DNA of 64,000 nt from Ascochyta rabiei (taxonomy: Eukaryota > Ascomycota > Dothideomycetes > Pleosporales > Didymellaceae). A program made the position numbers and the translations under genes. The stretch is taken from positions 1,426,001-1,490,000 of the forward strand of contig NC_082410.1 of assembly GCF_004011695.2 (NCBI RefSeq), given 5' to 3'. The notes under the pieces were generated by a model. That model was not told the DNA's origin. It made no database searches and was given only the letters and a program-made list of their open reading frames with translations. How positions within the stretch are numbered: position 1 is the stretch's first letter; every line of letters begins with the position of its first letter. Of this stretch, positions 1 through 11,479 are shown in pieces.

Positions 1-1143
1 TGAGGCCCCAGTTCTTGCTTGAGCTTGTTCTATGAGCTGCGTATGCATACTCTCGATCTCCGGTATGATCAAAGACTCGATTTCGACGGCTGGTTCGCCT
101 TGTGGGACACCGCTCTGATCGCTGGCCGACCTGACGGCCTCTATCGCATCGCTCTTCGCCAATTGATCTGCAGAGCCGACGAGCGAATGTATCCCAGAAA
201 AGCTCTTGGCTCTGCGACTTGAGGGCACTCGGATCCATTTTTCGCCATCGAGTACAGACACAAAAACGACCTCCCACTTACGAGTAAGAAGCAGATTCCC
301 AATAACCAGATGGTGCGAGTATTTATGTAACGCGTATTGTGCCTTTTTGACAAGTATAGATGGATCCGTTTCGAGTTTGAAGCTTACGATCATCGCCTCA
401 GGTGCCCACCCATCCACGAGCTGCTTTAGAAACTTGGGTACTGGCTCCAAGTCTATGACCAAACTGCGTCCCTCGGTACGTGCAGCAGGTGGCTTGCCGT
501 GGCCGCTGGCTTCAGCACTTTGCAGAAACTCCTCATTAGACTGAATTTTATGCTCGACCATGCGGTCCTGGGGCACAAAGAAGTCGGACACAGCAGAAGC
601 CAAGTAGAACATGGCTTTTGGACCCAGCGGCTGCATCAGTTGGGCAACTTCGCGCAGGTTCCACAGGTACTCAGTGATGGTGACGTAAGACAGAATGAGC
701 AACTTGTTGTCGCGCTTGGCCTCCTGATACTGTCGTAGCACGTGCAACATCTGCTCTTGGTGCTGCTGATCGACAACGACACGTCCATCTTCTTCCTTCA
801 TGTAGTCGAGGAAAGACCGCGTGTTATGCGAATAATGCCGGGAGTACGGTAGCAGTGAGAACTGGCGGTGGAGAAAGATTACAGCGTAACCGTTCTGCAA
901 GAAATACTCGGCGCTGGTAGCACCACGTGTGCCGGCAGAGAAGTTGTCGATGAAGCGCACTGTCTGCTGCTCTAGAGGCACTGTGGTACCACCTGATGTG
1001 ACAAGCACAACACGACGATTGTCGGCAGCATGACGATTGATGAATTCCCGAGCAAGCGTCGTGTTCGTCTTGAGGTCCTTTGGTGGCGGCTCGTGGGTGA
1101 AATAGGAGCTTTCCGCCTGCTGGGCGCTGCTATCCTCAGCCAT
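1..1143 (-). CDS. CAB2: phosphopantothenate--cysteine ligase, C-terminus cut by window edge
   Basis: Joins 4'-phosphopantothenate to cysteine, the second committed step from pantothenate to coenzyme A, in the cytosol. The frame is open from the ATG at 1143 to the left edge (381 codons, no intron). Residues 46-74 hold the eukaryotic PPCS nucleotide-binding signature: [13 protein letters not shown] near 46-58 and FSAGTRG at 69-74. The following [14 protein letters not shown] stretch and the [15 protein letters not shown] segment are also typical. The visible part nearly fills the usual fungal length, so only the tail should be missing. It is divergent from the Zn2Cys6 gene, with 702 bp between the start codons. 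The frame stays open a short way above the ATG, so a further upstream start cannot be excluded, but the conserved core begins only about 45 residues in. Family assignment is from motif recognition. Confidence 0.93.
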   Translation of the reverse strand, partial: MAEDSSAQQAESSYFTHEPPPKDLKTNTTLAREFINRHAADNRRVVLVTSGGTTVPLEQQTVRFIDNFSAGTRGATSAEYFLQNGYAVIFLHRQFSLLPYSRHYSHNTRSFLDYMKEEDGRVVVDQQHQEQMLHVLRQYQEAKRDNKLLILSYVTITEYLWNLREVAQLMQPLGPKAMFYLASAVSDFFVPQDRMVEHKIQSNEEFLQSAEASGHGKPPAARTEGRSLVIDLEPVPKFLKQLVDGWAPEAMIVSFKLETDPSILVKKAQYALHKYSHHLVIGNLLLTRKWEVVFVSVLDGEKWIRVPSSRRAKSFSGIHSLVGSADQLAKSDAIEAVRSASDQSGVPQGEPAVEIESLIIPEIESMHTQLIEQAQARTGAS

Positions 1144-1845
1144 GTTGATATCGTCAGGTGGCCACGCATCGGAGTGATGGAGTTTGGCGGGGCAGCTATG
1201 CCAAGCCAATTTGCTGATTGGACACGGCAAATCTTGCCGTTTTTCGAGTCAATCCTTCCACGTTTTGGTGGGAAGTAACAAGATTTGTTCCGCGGACCTC
1301 AAGTTGCGACTGGGTATAAATGTCGACTTCCAACCACTTGAAGGTTCCGAGGGGATTTTCTCTATCTGCCCTCATCCGTGATATCTCACCGCTGCTCAAC
1401 CACAGCCCCCGCAGACGAAGCCCCACCTTGGGCTTCGACACTTTGCAACAATTCGTAGCGATCGAAATACGGCCAAGCGATGCAGCCAACAAACCTGCAC
1501 TCCTTGCTCGTCATGTTCTCGGGTGGAGAATGCTGTCGAATCGACGAAGCATCAGCAATTCCCGAGGTCATAGTCGTGTCGTTTGCCGGGAATTATAACC
1601 GAACGTATTATCGAGCTCGACCAAATAACCAGCTTCCTCACTTTTAGTGCTCCTCGAACGGTTATAGGTCAGAATCAGTCGTGATTCCGCCGAGCTCGGT
1701 CTGGCCAGCCGCTCTAACTATCAGGTTCTGCTTTGCCATGCTTCAATGGTGTACAACTCCCACGACGTATTAACAAACAGTCACAACACGCACTTCGGAT
1801 CGATCGATTGCGCGCCGCTTCCTGTTCTCGATCCTCGATCTTCAG
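1144..1845. other. intergenic, divergent promoter region
   Basis: This 702-bp spacer lies between the divergent CAB2 and Zn2Cys6 starts. Open frames occur on both strands but show no recognisable protein. It should hold both promoters and 5' leaders. No TATA box or operator stands out. Confidence 0.5.
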
Positions 1846-4800
1846 ATGTCTTATCCTAGTTCAATTGTCTCAGGAGCGAGCGGTCTGTCTAAAGTGCCAA
1901 TTCCCAGACTGCAGAAACAACGCAGCGAAATCTCTCGCAAAGCCACCATCAACCGCCAGAATCGCGTGAGTCGAGCCTGCTTGAGCTGTAGGTCACGCAA
2001 AATTAAATGTAACGGCCTACAACCACGGTGCTCGAATTGTAGCGACAATGCAACTCCGTGCGTGTACGCTTCGAGTCGAAAAGATAGACTCAAGACGTTC
2101 GTTCAGATCTTCTCGACGCTATCATGGTTACTGAATGCTGCAGGGCTGTTTCGAACAATCAGGACATGATCGCCTTGTTACAAGATCTACGACAACAGGT
2201 TTCGAGTAGTGGGCAGAATCGCATAGATGATCTGCTTGCAACCGTCAGTTACACGTGCACACGAGAGATAAGCGAGCTGTTAGCTAATAGACGCAGGTTG
2301 TCGATGATGTTGCTGATGCTGCAGCGACCGTTGAGCAGCATCCCCATGACGAACGCCAGAAGCCAAATGCCGAGGAAGAGCAAGGTGAGGCCAAGGTGAG
2401 TGCGGATGCTGATAGCTCTGCAAATTTGGAGCTACTAGATGAGGACCTCATGCAGACAGAAGAAACCAGAGCCACTGGGCTCATCCAGGAAGTTCCCGAA
2501 ATTCATTCTTCGCAGAAGAAGATGCATGGTCTGGGTGCCTCAGATCAACGTGGAGAGAGCTCTCGGGGTCCACAAGGCGAGGACGATACAGCGAGTAAGA
2601 GACATCCGGTAGCACCGTGGGAGAGATGCAACTCTCATCTTGCATCCCTAATCCCCAGCCAAGCGAATTTTTACCTGGATGACGAGGTATTCGAAACAAA
2701 TCCTGCAGTCGACCCTCACGAAATGCCGCCATTTGAGACAGCGGAAAGACTCGTGCAAATATACATGGAGAATGTTCACGCTTCATTTCCGATCTTGCCA
2801 AAGAGAGTGTTTCGCAGTCGTTTTTATCACTGTAAGTAAAGGTTGATCGCCATGTAGGACAGCTCAGAAAAGTGCCACCGCATGATCAAGCTGCCTTGGA
2901 TACGGCGACAGCAATATTTTGAGTCAACACTGACCAGTCCACAGACTACACCTCGCTACGGCGCGGCAACCCATATATAATGGATGGGAAGTGGCAAGCA
3001 ACTTTGAACCTAGTCTTCGCAATCGGGGCAGTGTACAGCCATCTTGCCTTGGCTAATCGGGGCTCAACCAAGAAAGAAAATCTGGTATATCACTCTCGAG
3101 CGTTTTCATTGAGCTCGGAAGATCCATGGTGGATTTCTCATCCAAGTTTTTCGCAAATGCAGATTACAGGTAAGACCCATCTCCTGAATCTTTCCTTGCG
3201 GACTCACTAATCGGGGCAGGGCTTCTGTCGTTCTACTACCTCAGCATAGGGCATATCAACCGGTAAGTTCTGATCTGGTCATTTCCAACCTTTACGCCCA
3301 CTAACTTGTTCCAGCTCTTGGACTCTCATGGGTATGGCAATGCGTTCTGGGATTGCATTAGGTATGCACATACCCAAAGAGGGCCGCAATACAGATGCCT
3401 CCAAACATGAATTTATGTTAGAAACCTGGTGGGCGCTCTGTGCGCTCGAACGACAAGTCTCAGCATTGACCGGACGGCCGAGTCTTGCGATTAGTGACCC
3501 TTGCTCGATTCCGCATCCCCTCCCCTTCTCACCTGAGGTTATGGAAGGATCGATCATCGAGCCCAGAGTCGGTGACAAAGAGAAGGAACCCGGACCAGGG
3601 GAAGCCGCGGTGCATTTGGGTGCCATGGATTCGTCGGCTCGACACGATCACTACTCTCACAGTGTTGGCTCAGGGCCGGCTAATTCCGGCTCTTATCTCC
3701 ACAGTATGGTCAATCTTGGAGAGATAACGCAAAGTGCGCTTGCTCTATACAGTGCCAAGACCGCAAGCGGGCCTTGGGACATGGTGCAAAGGATGGTTGC
3801 CCGAGGAAATCATGAACTTGATGCATGGGCCTCATCCCTCCCAGAGAATTTCAACTTCCTTCAAAGGCCAAGCATCACTGGAAATCAGCACAGACGCGAG
3901 CAGAACACTCTTAATATCCTATATCAAAGCACGAAGATCCTTATCACGCGGCCTTGCCTCTGCCGACTCGACCGGCGAAATTTGAACCAGTCAGCAAGCT
4001 CTAACGATTTCAGCCAAACAGCGGCATTGCTCTGTATAGGTGCAGCAACATCTATAGCGAATCTGTTGCCTGACGCCTTAGCAGACAACGTTGTCGAGCT
4101 ATACCAAACTGGACCATGGTGGCAGATAGTCCACGTAGTCACGCAAGCTTTGGTCGTCTTGCTCTTAGAAGTTGTGTACGAGTCAACGAACACACTCGAA
4201 AACTGCCAGGAAGTCATTCCTTCGTTGAAGAAGCTCTTACGCTGGCTGCATGTAATGCGTGTGAGTAATGGAATGGCTAGACGCGCATATTCAACATTAT
4301 CAGCCCTGTTGAAAGAGCTGGTTCCAACCATCAAGATTGTGAGTGCTTCATTGCTCTTCTTCTTCTTGCACGCAAACTCATCTTTAGGGTTTTCTCTATG
4401 CTGTCTTGTTGTACAATAATTCAAATTCGCTATCACTAGTGTTGATTGACATCTAACACGGGGCTAGGACGTAACGGACCTTACCAACGAAGAGGAAATC
4501 ACTAAACGAGTGGCTGCAGACCAGGTACATCCCATGCCAGCTCACGCCTACACTCATTATCCGGACATACTCAATCCTATTCATGAAATACGAACCAGGC
4601 CACAACCGCTCCCGTTAGCAACCACAAACTACGCTGGACAACAGCAACATCGTTCTACTCACAATCCACACCCCTACCACCCCAAATCTTCCCAGCACCA
4701 GAGCGCTCGACTCGATTCTTTTGCTGAGATCTTTCACTTGCCTCCTAGTCATGACGATCGCGACCCAGAGATAGACGTCGATGCCTTTAAGAGTCCTTCT

Positions 4801-4908
4801 CCTGCCATTTCTGGATCCAGCGATGTCCATTTTCCAGGGTGGCTCGTTACTAGCTTTGATGAGCAGAACCCACTGTCCAGTTTCGACTTCGCGGGTGCAG
4901 GCCGTTAG
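1846..4908 (+). CDS. Zn2Cys6 transcription factor with fungal-specific MHR domain, 7 exons
   Basis: Predicted nuclear DNA-binding regulator of 872 aa. Exons: 1846-2096, 2144-2243, 2297-2831, 2945-3169, 3220-3262, 3315-4338, 4468-4908 (2619 nt). The binuclear zinc cluster is C45-x2-C48-x6-C55-x6-C62-x2-C65-x6-C72, followed by the basic RKDRLK linker. The first intron (47 nt, donor GTTCGT, branch-like CTGAAT, acceptor CAG) restores the frame into KTAVSNNQDMIALLQDLR, a typical linker and coiled segment; without it the gene would look frameshifted. The middle (SFYYLSIGHINRSWTLMGMA, then ETWWALCALERQVSALTGRPS) is the fungal_trans / middle homology region, which spans three exons. The C-terminus is low complexity and rich in His, Pro and Gln. 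No adjacent cluster suggests a target pathway. The zinc cluster and MHR are certain; the regulated genes are unknown. Confidence 0.9.
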
Positions 4909-5828
4909 TCGCATGACAGACAAGCAAAGCGCAAATCATCTTAAATCAGCAATGTCTTTCCATTGTCTATACGATCTTATCATATAGATTGAGTCAAAGT
5001 GGAAATTTTCCTCCGGCGTCTCGTTTTGTTCTCCCAGCGGCACTCATTAAGGCTCGGGTTGCTAGACCGATTGCATACGCATAGAGCAAGAAGATCTGGT
5101 AATGGGTTACCGACGATTACTAGATCGCTTGAGGGATCATCCTTCACATTTTGTAGCCCGGCCATCTATCAACATATCTACTAGACTTGGTGGTGATGGT
5201 GATTACTCGTCCACTTATACGTTTCGTCGAGCTAACTGCATTCAGCTGTCGCCATGCAGTAGGCGGGCTGTGCACTTCAGCCTGATCATGTCGACCTCAG
5301 AACAACGACATCACCAGTCTTTCACCTCTTCTGCTGGATTGTCCTGGTTTGAACGCTGCAAACGTACAGTCGCCTGCTGTTTGATTTGTGTGCTTCAGGC
5401 CCCAGTTTTGAGTTCTTGCCAGCCACACTTGACCTGCGCGTCCGAAGGCTTATTGTGCCTGCATTCTTTCAAGTCTTTGCACGGATCTAAAGAGGGGCGA
5501 ACAACGCAGAGGTGCCCGTTCTTTTCGGTGCAGAGATTCCTTGCAGCTAAAAGGAGCTCTTCCAAGCAGACCGCCAAAAGCCAGAGTGCTCAAACCCTGA
5601 GAACGAGACAGTAGTCAACATCACGCAACGCAACCTAGATCGAACGCAGCACATAACATCGCTGATACTTCCATTTTGCTATCGGACACAGTACAATCCT
5701 CTTCACTGCACCATCAACACTACCTTGCTGAAAGGATTTCAATTTATCGTCTCTCAATATCGAAAGACGCAAACCATTACGACATACAGACACTCTTGAT
5801 AGCGGTCACATCAGGCTCAACTAATAAC
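4909..5828. other. intergenic region
   Basis: Contains the 3' flank of the Zn2Cys6 gene and the promoter of the 949-aa protein. The frame of the next gene is open up to 5676 but reads from a non-ATG codon, so that part is treated as leader. Nothing else recognisable was seen. Confidence 0.45.
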
Positions 5829-8810
5829 ATGTGTCGGATAGAAGAGAAAATATACGTCGGGACAGACGGTGACCAATCTAGGTTCGAAGACATCATTCAA
5901 TGTGACAAAGGACGCTATCGTGGCGAGGCATGTCCGGATTCAACGGTTCGAACGACCAAGTACCACGACCCTCAAGATGGGTTTGCTTCAGAAGATGGAA
6001 AGAACTTGAGATCCAATATTGGGGACAGCAAGGAGAAGCCATCAACGGTGCATAGCCAGAGCCTCCGAAACAACCCTAAAGATGCTGGAACCGAATCTGA
6101 CTTAAAGTCCGGGAACAAAAGAGACGAGCTTAAGGCTAAAACACCTGCAGAATTGTCAAGACCAACAATTCAAACTGGATATTCTGAAGACGAGAGATGG
6201 CGGGTGTCTGATACGCCGGCATGGACTGGTTTCCAACTGCAGGTGAGAGAGGGCACGCCTGTAGTCGGAAGACATGAGGGTTCCTTGCAAGCAGAGCCCA
6301 TTAACTCTCAGTTTGAATACAGGCGCAGTGAAGATGGCGATCTGGTCGGGGTTGGCGAGTTCGTCGAAAGACGGCCCGAATTGACAGCTACCGGGACATT
6401 ATTGGATGCTCTGAAAGAACTTAACCTTTCAGAAGATTCCACGGACGAAGAAGCAAAAGAGCGCAGATATCGGAGGAAGAAGAAAAGATGGAGCGCAGGA
6501 TTGTTCAAACGAACCCACGATCAGGCAGTTGGGCATGATAGTAGTTATTCAGACGATGAACCTCAAGATGACAACATCCCGGAAGCGCGACGCTTGCGTC
6601 GCAAAGTGCGCAGAGTGGTGCGCTTAGACGAACGGGTCTTACCTGTTGGTGAAGAGGAAGGAATTTCAGGTACCAGCAACACTAATGAATCTGACCTGGA
6701 TGGCCCACCTTCCCTCTTTGAAGAGGTAAAGCCTTATTCAGGACGAAAACAGCATCAGCCTACGCAAGGTGACTGGGTTCTCATCCGTGAAATGGACCCG
6801 AATCGTTCCGATATTGCACAAGCAATCAGTCGTGAGCTTGCCTTGGACTCCAATTCCGATGCATATACTCAACCAAGCGAATCTGACGATGAGGGTGTGT
6901 CTTTGTGTGCTGAGTCAATATTCTCACAGGAGTCTACGCGTTCTTCAGCCACAGGCGCCTCAGCTGCAACCGGATACACTGATGCAGAGATCAAAACCGC
7001 AACAAAAGAGCTTGTGAGCATCTTTCTGGAGGATACCGTCACGACTCAGCTCTATCAATGCGCGTTTGACAATCCTTGCATCGGCCCAGATAGACTGCAA
7101 AGAAACCTCTACCGACTACTCAAGAAATACTCACAGAATCTGCACCATGAAGCCCAGGGGAAATTGGAGCGCCTGGCCTCACAGTTCGTTGCAGTCAAGG
7201 CGCGATATGTGGCTCAATGTGTCATGGAAGAGTTCCACGTCAAGCCAACTTTGCAGCGGCAGCGTCAAAACCAAGCAAAGGCTGACGACAGTGACCAAGA
7301 AGACGCTCAAGAGGAAGATAAGATACCGCCAATCGATGAAGACAGGTTTGAAGACATCGCTGTCCTTCATCAATTCCTGGTCGGGAGCGCTGCGTTTGGA
7401 ATGTTCCAGGAACAGCTCAAGTCATTCGTACAGCCGAAGCATTCACAACCATCTCCTGGCAAAGATATGTTGCTGAATGAGGAAAATTGCAAGACAGAAA
7501 CTACAACACCAGCTATGCAACCTACGGCGACTGAGCAACTGAGTGAAACAGCGTCTCCCAACAGCAACATCCCTTTAGGCTGGCTCGAACGAGCCCAGCA
7601 CTCTCGCAACAACTTGCTAGTTGCAATGGAGCTGCTTGAACCACGACTTCCGCCTGGTATGACTCGACTACGCTGGTCATGTGTAAGTAGCCACCAAGTT
7701 TCTCGAGCGATTCTGGAACCACAGAAGAAGCAAAAAACAGCCAGGCACTGACTGCACACAGAGATGCGGTGACTCCTTCTACAGCGATATTTTCGAATAC
7801 CGTCCAGGTGGTATCGACAGGCTCAAGAAGCAAATGCAGGGTTCTGGGTGTTTGAAGGTCGCAGCTACAAGCTACAACCAGGGCACGCCCGAGCAGAGAT
7901 ACAAGTTTGAAGCTCCAGCTTGGCTTCGCTCTGCTACCAAAAGGTTGTCTTCCACTCTCACACAAGCCTCACAAGATACATCGTGCTTGCCTCAGCACCA
8001 CACTTCGAGTGTGTCACAGCCCGCTGCAGCCCCACAGCCCAGTCCGTCTGCTGACCGGCGAGAACTGTATCTTATGGCCTGCATGCATCGGACGGAGCAT
8101 CATGTCGTCGTTGTCCAGGACGAAATCACTAATATTAGTACTGATCGCCAGCTTTTCCACTTCCTCCGTACGCAATTAGCTCGACATCGCGGTTACCTCA
8201 ACAGCATTATATCGATGAGGCGCGTGCAAAGGATATACTTCGTCAAGGTCCGTTCAAAAAAGAAAGCTACAGTGTCCCTACAACGCCTAACACAGTCCAG
8301 TTCTTCCTTAACAAGGGCCACCGTGCCCAAGTCCGGCACCACAGAACGTGCTGCACGTCGTCAAGGTGTGATTGCATACCGCCACAACTCAAGGTCGTAA
8401 AGCCACCCGTGGGCTCGGGAGAGTACGAGTGCAATCCTGCAGGTCCACCAGATACGTGGCCGCCGATCTGTCCCGAGTTCATGATGCACATGCTCTACGC
8501 ACCAGACTGTCTTGATGAAGACGACGCATATGTGCTTGGACAGTTGCCCAAAAAGACAGATGGCAAGCTCCAAGAGGTGATTGGGACTCCGACTGAGGGA
8601 TGGGGATTGTACTTGCAAGAGGATGTTGACATCAGCACCCTCCTCGGCATTGTCTTCATCGTCCTTTTCTTGGCGAGTCTACTGTTCCTGATTCTGTGGA
8701 CTGTGTTGAAGGACGACATACAAGGCGGTTCTGGCGTCAGTGCGTGCATACTTGCAGTTGCTAGTATGCTTGGCATATGGATTGCAACGAGGAGCAGGAG
8801 TTTTGGGTAG
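5829..8810 (+). CDS. 949-aa fungal protein with two C-terminal membrane helices, function unknown
   Basis: Exons 5829-7682, 7762-8247 and 8301-8810 (2850 nt). The start was chosen at MCRIEEKIYV because Cys-bearing N-termini of this kind open related fungal proteins; the frame continues upstream to 5676 without an ATG. The N-terminal 450 residues are acidic, charged and probably disordered. A Cys pair follows (C618-R-C-G, spanning the first intron), then a conserved segment RGYLNSIISMRRVQRIYFVK near residues 760-780, a Cys-rich stretch (RTCCTSSRCDCIPP), and two hydrophobic helices at about 893-914 and 925-945. I recognise the RGYLNSIISMRRVQRIYF block as a marker of a widespread, uncharacterised Pezizomycotina family. 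The second intron (8248-8300) must end at the second of two nearby AGs to keep the frame. Topology suggests a large cytosolic domain anchored by a C-terminal hairpin; the role is unknown. Confidence 0.85.
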
Positions 8811-9843
8811 AGGCTGTATACAACGGGGAGCTTTATCATTCGGACGGGACGCTTCAGTGCAAACTATGCTTGAACAAGGGACCAACCATGCTTTCGTCTC
8901 GAGATTTCGTCATCAAGATCGCCTCCGCCACACGCCGTTGCAGTTAGCGAGAGCCGCTGCTGATGTGAATACGAAGCCAAGGCAACACTCTGGCAAAAGC
9001 GTGAGGAGGAGAAGCCCACGTCGAGATGGCGTCGCGAGGTGCATGAAACGGCAGGTGTGGTGGCATACATACCAAAAACGTGCAGCAGCTATGTTGCAAC
9101 TGTCCAACCAGCAACGTCAGAGGTAGAGCTGAGCGTTGGGTGGGTGCTGGAGCCGTGAAGCTTCAGCCTCAGCCTTGCAGGGCTAGCGCGGGACCCTGGC
9201 GGCGGTGAGTTTGGAACAAGTCCGCGTCCGTGTCGGACTGTCAATCACCGTGACAAGAAGTTGTGAGGTGAGGCCCGGTAGGCGAAGGACATGGAGAAGC
9301 GTAACAGAGGCACCAGATGCGCAATGTCGCAGCCATAGGGACGGTATATTAGTGTATTAGTGCAAGCCCAACGAGAGCGAGTCCATGTCCAATTTTAGAG
9401 TGATGTGATGAGCGGCGGCGGTGGAATCCAACGACGCGCCCAAGCCAGAGCCAATGCAGTTAGCAGGACGGGGCGCGGTCCCAAGGGCTCACTCTCAGCC
9501 CCAGGAATCAAACGGCTTGGTTTATGCTGAAACTTCTATCATATCTTCGCTGACCGCTGCTACCGTCCCCGGCAATTGTGCTGTTCTCTGCATCTTCCCC
9601 ATCTTCATTTAGTTCCTCGCTGCTCGCCGCTCGCTGCAGTCGGCATTCCCCTGTCTCGCTCCTCGCATTCTGCATTTGCTTGGGTGCGGCTGTTCCAGGA
9701 GTCTTCAAACACATCCACACACCACACAGCGCCTGTTTCACGATGAGTGTAAGTTGCATTCCCCGCCGACGCGAACAGACGCGCCTTTCTTCTTGCTCCT
9801 TCTCCCTCTTGCTTTGGCATCACGCACCTGCCCACCTCCCACC
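8811..9843. other. intergenic region upstream of syntaxin gene
   Basis: 1033 bp without a supported gene. The last 100 bp before the syntaxin ATG are pyrimidine-rich, as is common in fungal 5' leaders. A TATA-like tatatta lies near 9347. An upstream ATG at 9743 is listed separately. Confidence 0.45.
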
Positions 9844-9856
9844 ATGTCGAATCTGA
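9743..9856 (+). promoter_or_regulatory. upstream ORF overlapping the syntaxin start codon
   Basis: An ATG at 9743 opens a 37-codon frame that ends with TGA at 9854-9856, just past the main ATG at 9844 and in another frame. If the transcript begins upstream of 9743, ribosomes using this ATG would pass the syntaxin start, which would lower its translation. The transcript start cannot be seen, so this is only a possibility. Confidence 0.25.
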
Positions 9857-10917
9857 CCGAAATGAACGAGCAGTACGGCAACAGCGGCTACAACCAGATC
9901 GACGGCTATGGCGCCAACCCATACGACCAGCGCAATGACGGCGCTCAAGGCGGCCGCTTCAACAATTACTCTCAGGGCGCATACGATGACCGTACGTCTT
10001 GGCCGCTCCCTCTTGTGCTGACCGGACTGCTGACACCCCCTAGCTGGGCTAGAGATGCAGAACTACGGCCAGCCTGCAGGCGGCGCAGACCCCAATGCCA
10101 TTCTCAACGAGTGTCGCGAAGTCGACCGCGCCCTCGACGACCTCGACGGCCAGCTCGGCAACCTCGAGCGCGTCTTCAGGCAGGTGCTGGCCCGCCCAGA
10201 CATGCCCTCAGGCGAGATCAACAACCTCAGCACACAGATCATGACGGGCTACCGCGGCCTTGTTTCGCGCGTCAAGAACATCAAGAGCAAGCCCGAGTCT
10301 GGCAGCCCCAGGAACGCGCCACAGGTCGGAAAGATTGACCGCCGGCTGAAAGCCACCATCAACAAGTACCAGACCCTCGAGGCAGACTTCAGGAGGGACT
10401 CGCAGGCCGCCGCTGAGCGCCAGTACCGCATTGTGCGCCCGGATGCGACCGAGGAGGAGGTCAGAGAAGCTGTCGCAGACCCTGAGGCCCCCATCTTCCA
10501 GCAAGCTGTAGGTCTCCATATGCCACCCATGTTCTATGTCATCACTAACACAACCCACAGCTTCTTAACTCGGACCGCCGCGGCCAAGCCTCCAGCACCC
10601 TCCGCAACGTCAAAGAGCGCCACGAAGCGATCCAGAACATCGAGCGCCAGATGGTCGAACTCGCCCAGCTGTTCCAGGACCTCGACCAGATTGTGCAGCA
10701 GCAAGAACCCCTCGTCGCCAACATCGAGCAAAAGGGCGAGGAAATCCACGACAACGTTGTCCAGGCAAACACCGAGATCGGCGGCGCGATCGAGAAGGCG
10801 CGCAGCAGGAACCGCAAGAAGTGGTGGTGCCTGCTCATCGTCCTGCTCATCATCATCGTTGTCGTCGTCATTGCGGTCGTAGTCACACAGGTCAACAAGG
10901 CTGCTACCGGCAAATAA
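9844..10917 (+). CDS. SSO1: plasma-membrane syntaxin (Qa-SNARE), Sso1/Sso2 type
   Basis: Target-membrane SNARE that pairs with Sec9 and Snc-type v-SNAREs to fuse secretory vesicles with the plasma membrane. Exons 9844-9991, 10044-10507 and 10561-10917 (969 nt, 322 aa). After a Gly/Asn/Tyr-rich leader of about 60 residues comes the Habc region (ILNECREVDRALDDLDGQL onward). The SNARE helix follows at about residues 225-288 (RHEAIQNIERQMVELAQLF ... NIEQKGEEI). A basic RNRKK precedes a single tail-anchor helix at about 292-314. The exon 1 junction gives DDPGLEMQNYG. The last exon starts with LLNSDRRGQASSTLRNVKER, the usual block before the SNARE motif. Length and layout match fungal Sso proteins (PSY1 in fission yeast). 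Confidence 0.95.
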
Positions 10918-11479
10918 GCCCGCGGCGACGTTGCTCGTACGCCCGCTCATCCCATCTGCCAGCTCCTGAAGGAGCTCTCTCGCGAAACACGCCATATCCA
11001 CCACCACCACCCCTCGTCACCCGAACCCTCGTATCCCTTTTCATATCTCAGAAGGCCGGCCAAGATACGTTGTATAATATCTCGATTCCCGGTGGATGTG
11101 TCTCAGCCATCTCTCATCTTTCCATCTCGTTGCTTATTCTATTCTCCCTCGACTGAGAGTTCTTTTGCACGACCAAACCGTACTTTGTTTTTCGTTCGTT
11201 CTTTCGGTTTCGAGGGCGCTTTGGAGCACCCTATCTATTATCAGCGGCATAAGCTGTACAGTATCTCGCGGTTGCGGATGGGATACAACGTGTCTTTGAG
11301 GAGGAAGAAGAGCAAGGGGAAAGAGGAAGAAGAAGAAGAGGGTGAGGGAGAAGAAAGACGCAACAGTAGAAGAATATGTCGATACAACTACATTTTGATA
11401 CATGGGCTGTGATGCTTTTTTCCCACCTAATGTACAGATCATTCTACACTCCATTATACATTGACATAGGAAGACGTCC
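10918..11479. other. intergenic region between convergent genes
   Basis: 3' flanks of the syntaxin gene and of the convergent tyrosyl-tRNA synthetase gene. It contains a purine-rich tract (GA/GAA runs) at about 11299-11358. No gene was recognised. Confidence 0.45.

Noticed and set aside
2070..2130. Apparent frameshift in the Zn2Cys6 gene
   Set aside because: A GT-AG intron at 2097-2143 (47 nt) restores the frame and yields a typical linker, so no mutation is needed.
8248..8295. Earlier acceptor for intron 2 of the 949-aa protein
   Set aside because: Ending the intron at 8295 keeps the length divisible by three but leads into a frame that stops and loses the conserved C-terminus; the acceptor at 8300 gives FFLNKGHRAQV and the membrane hairpin.
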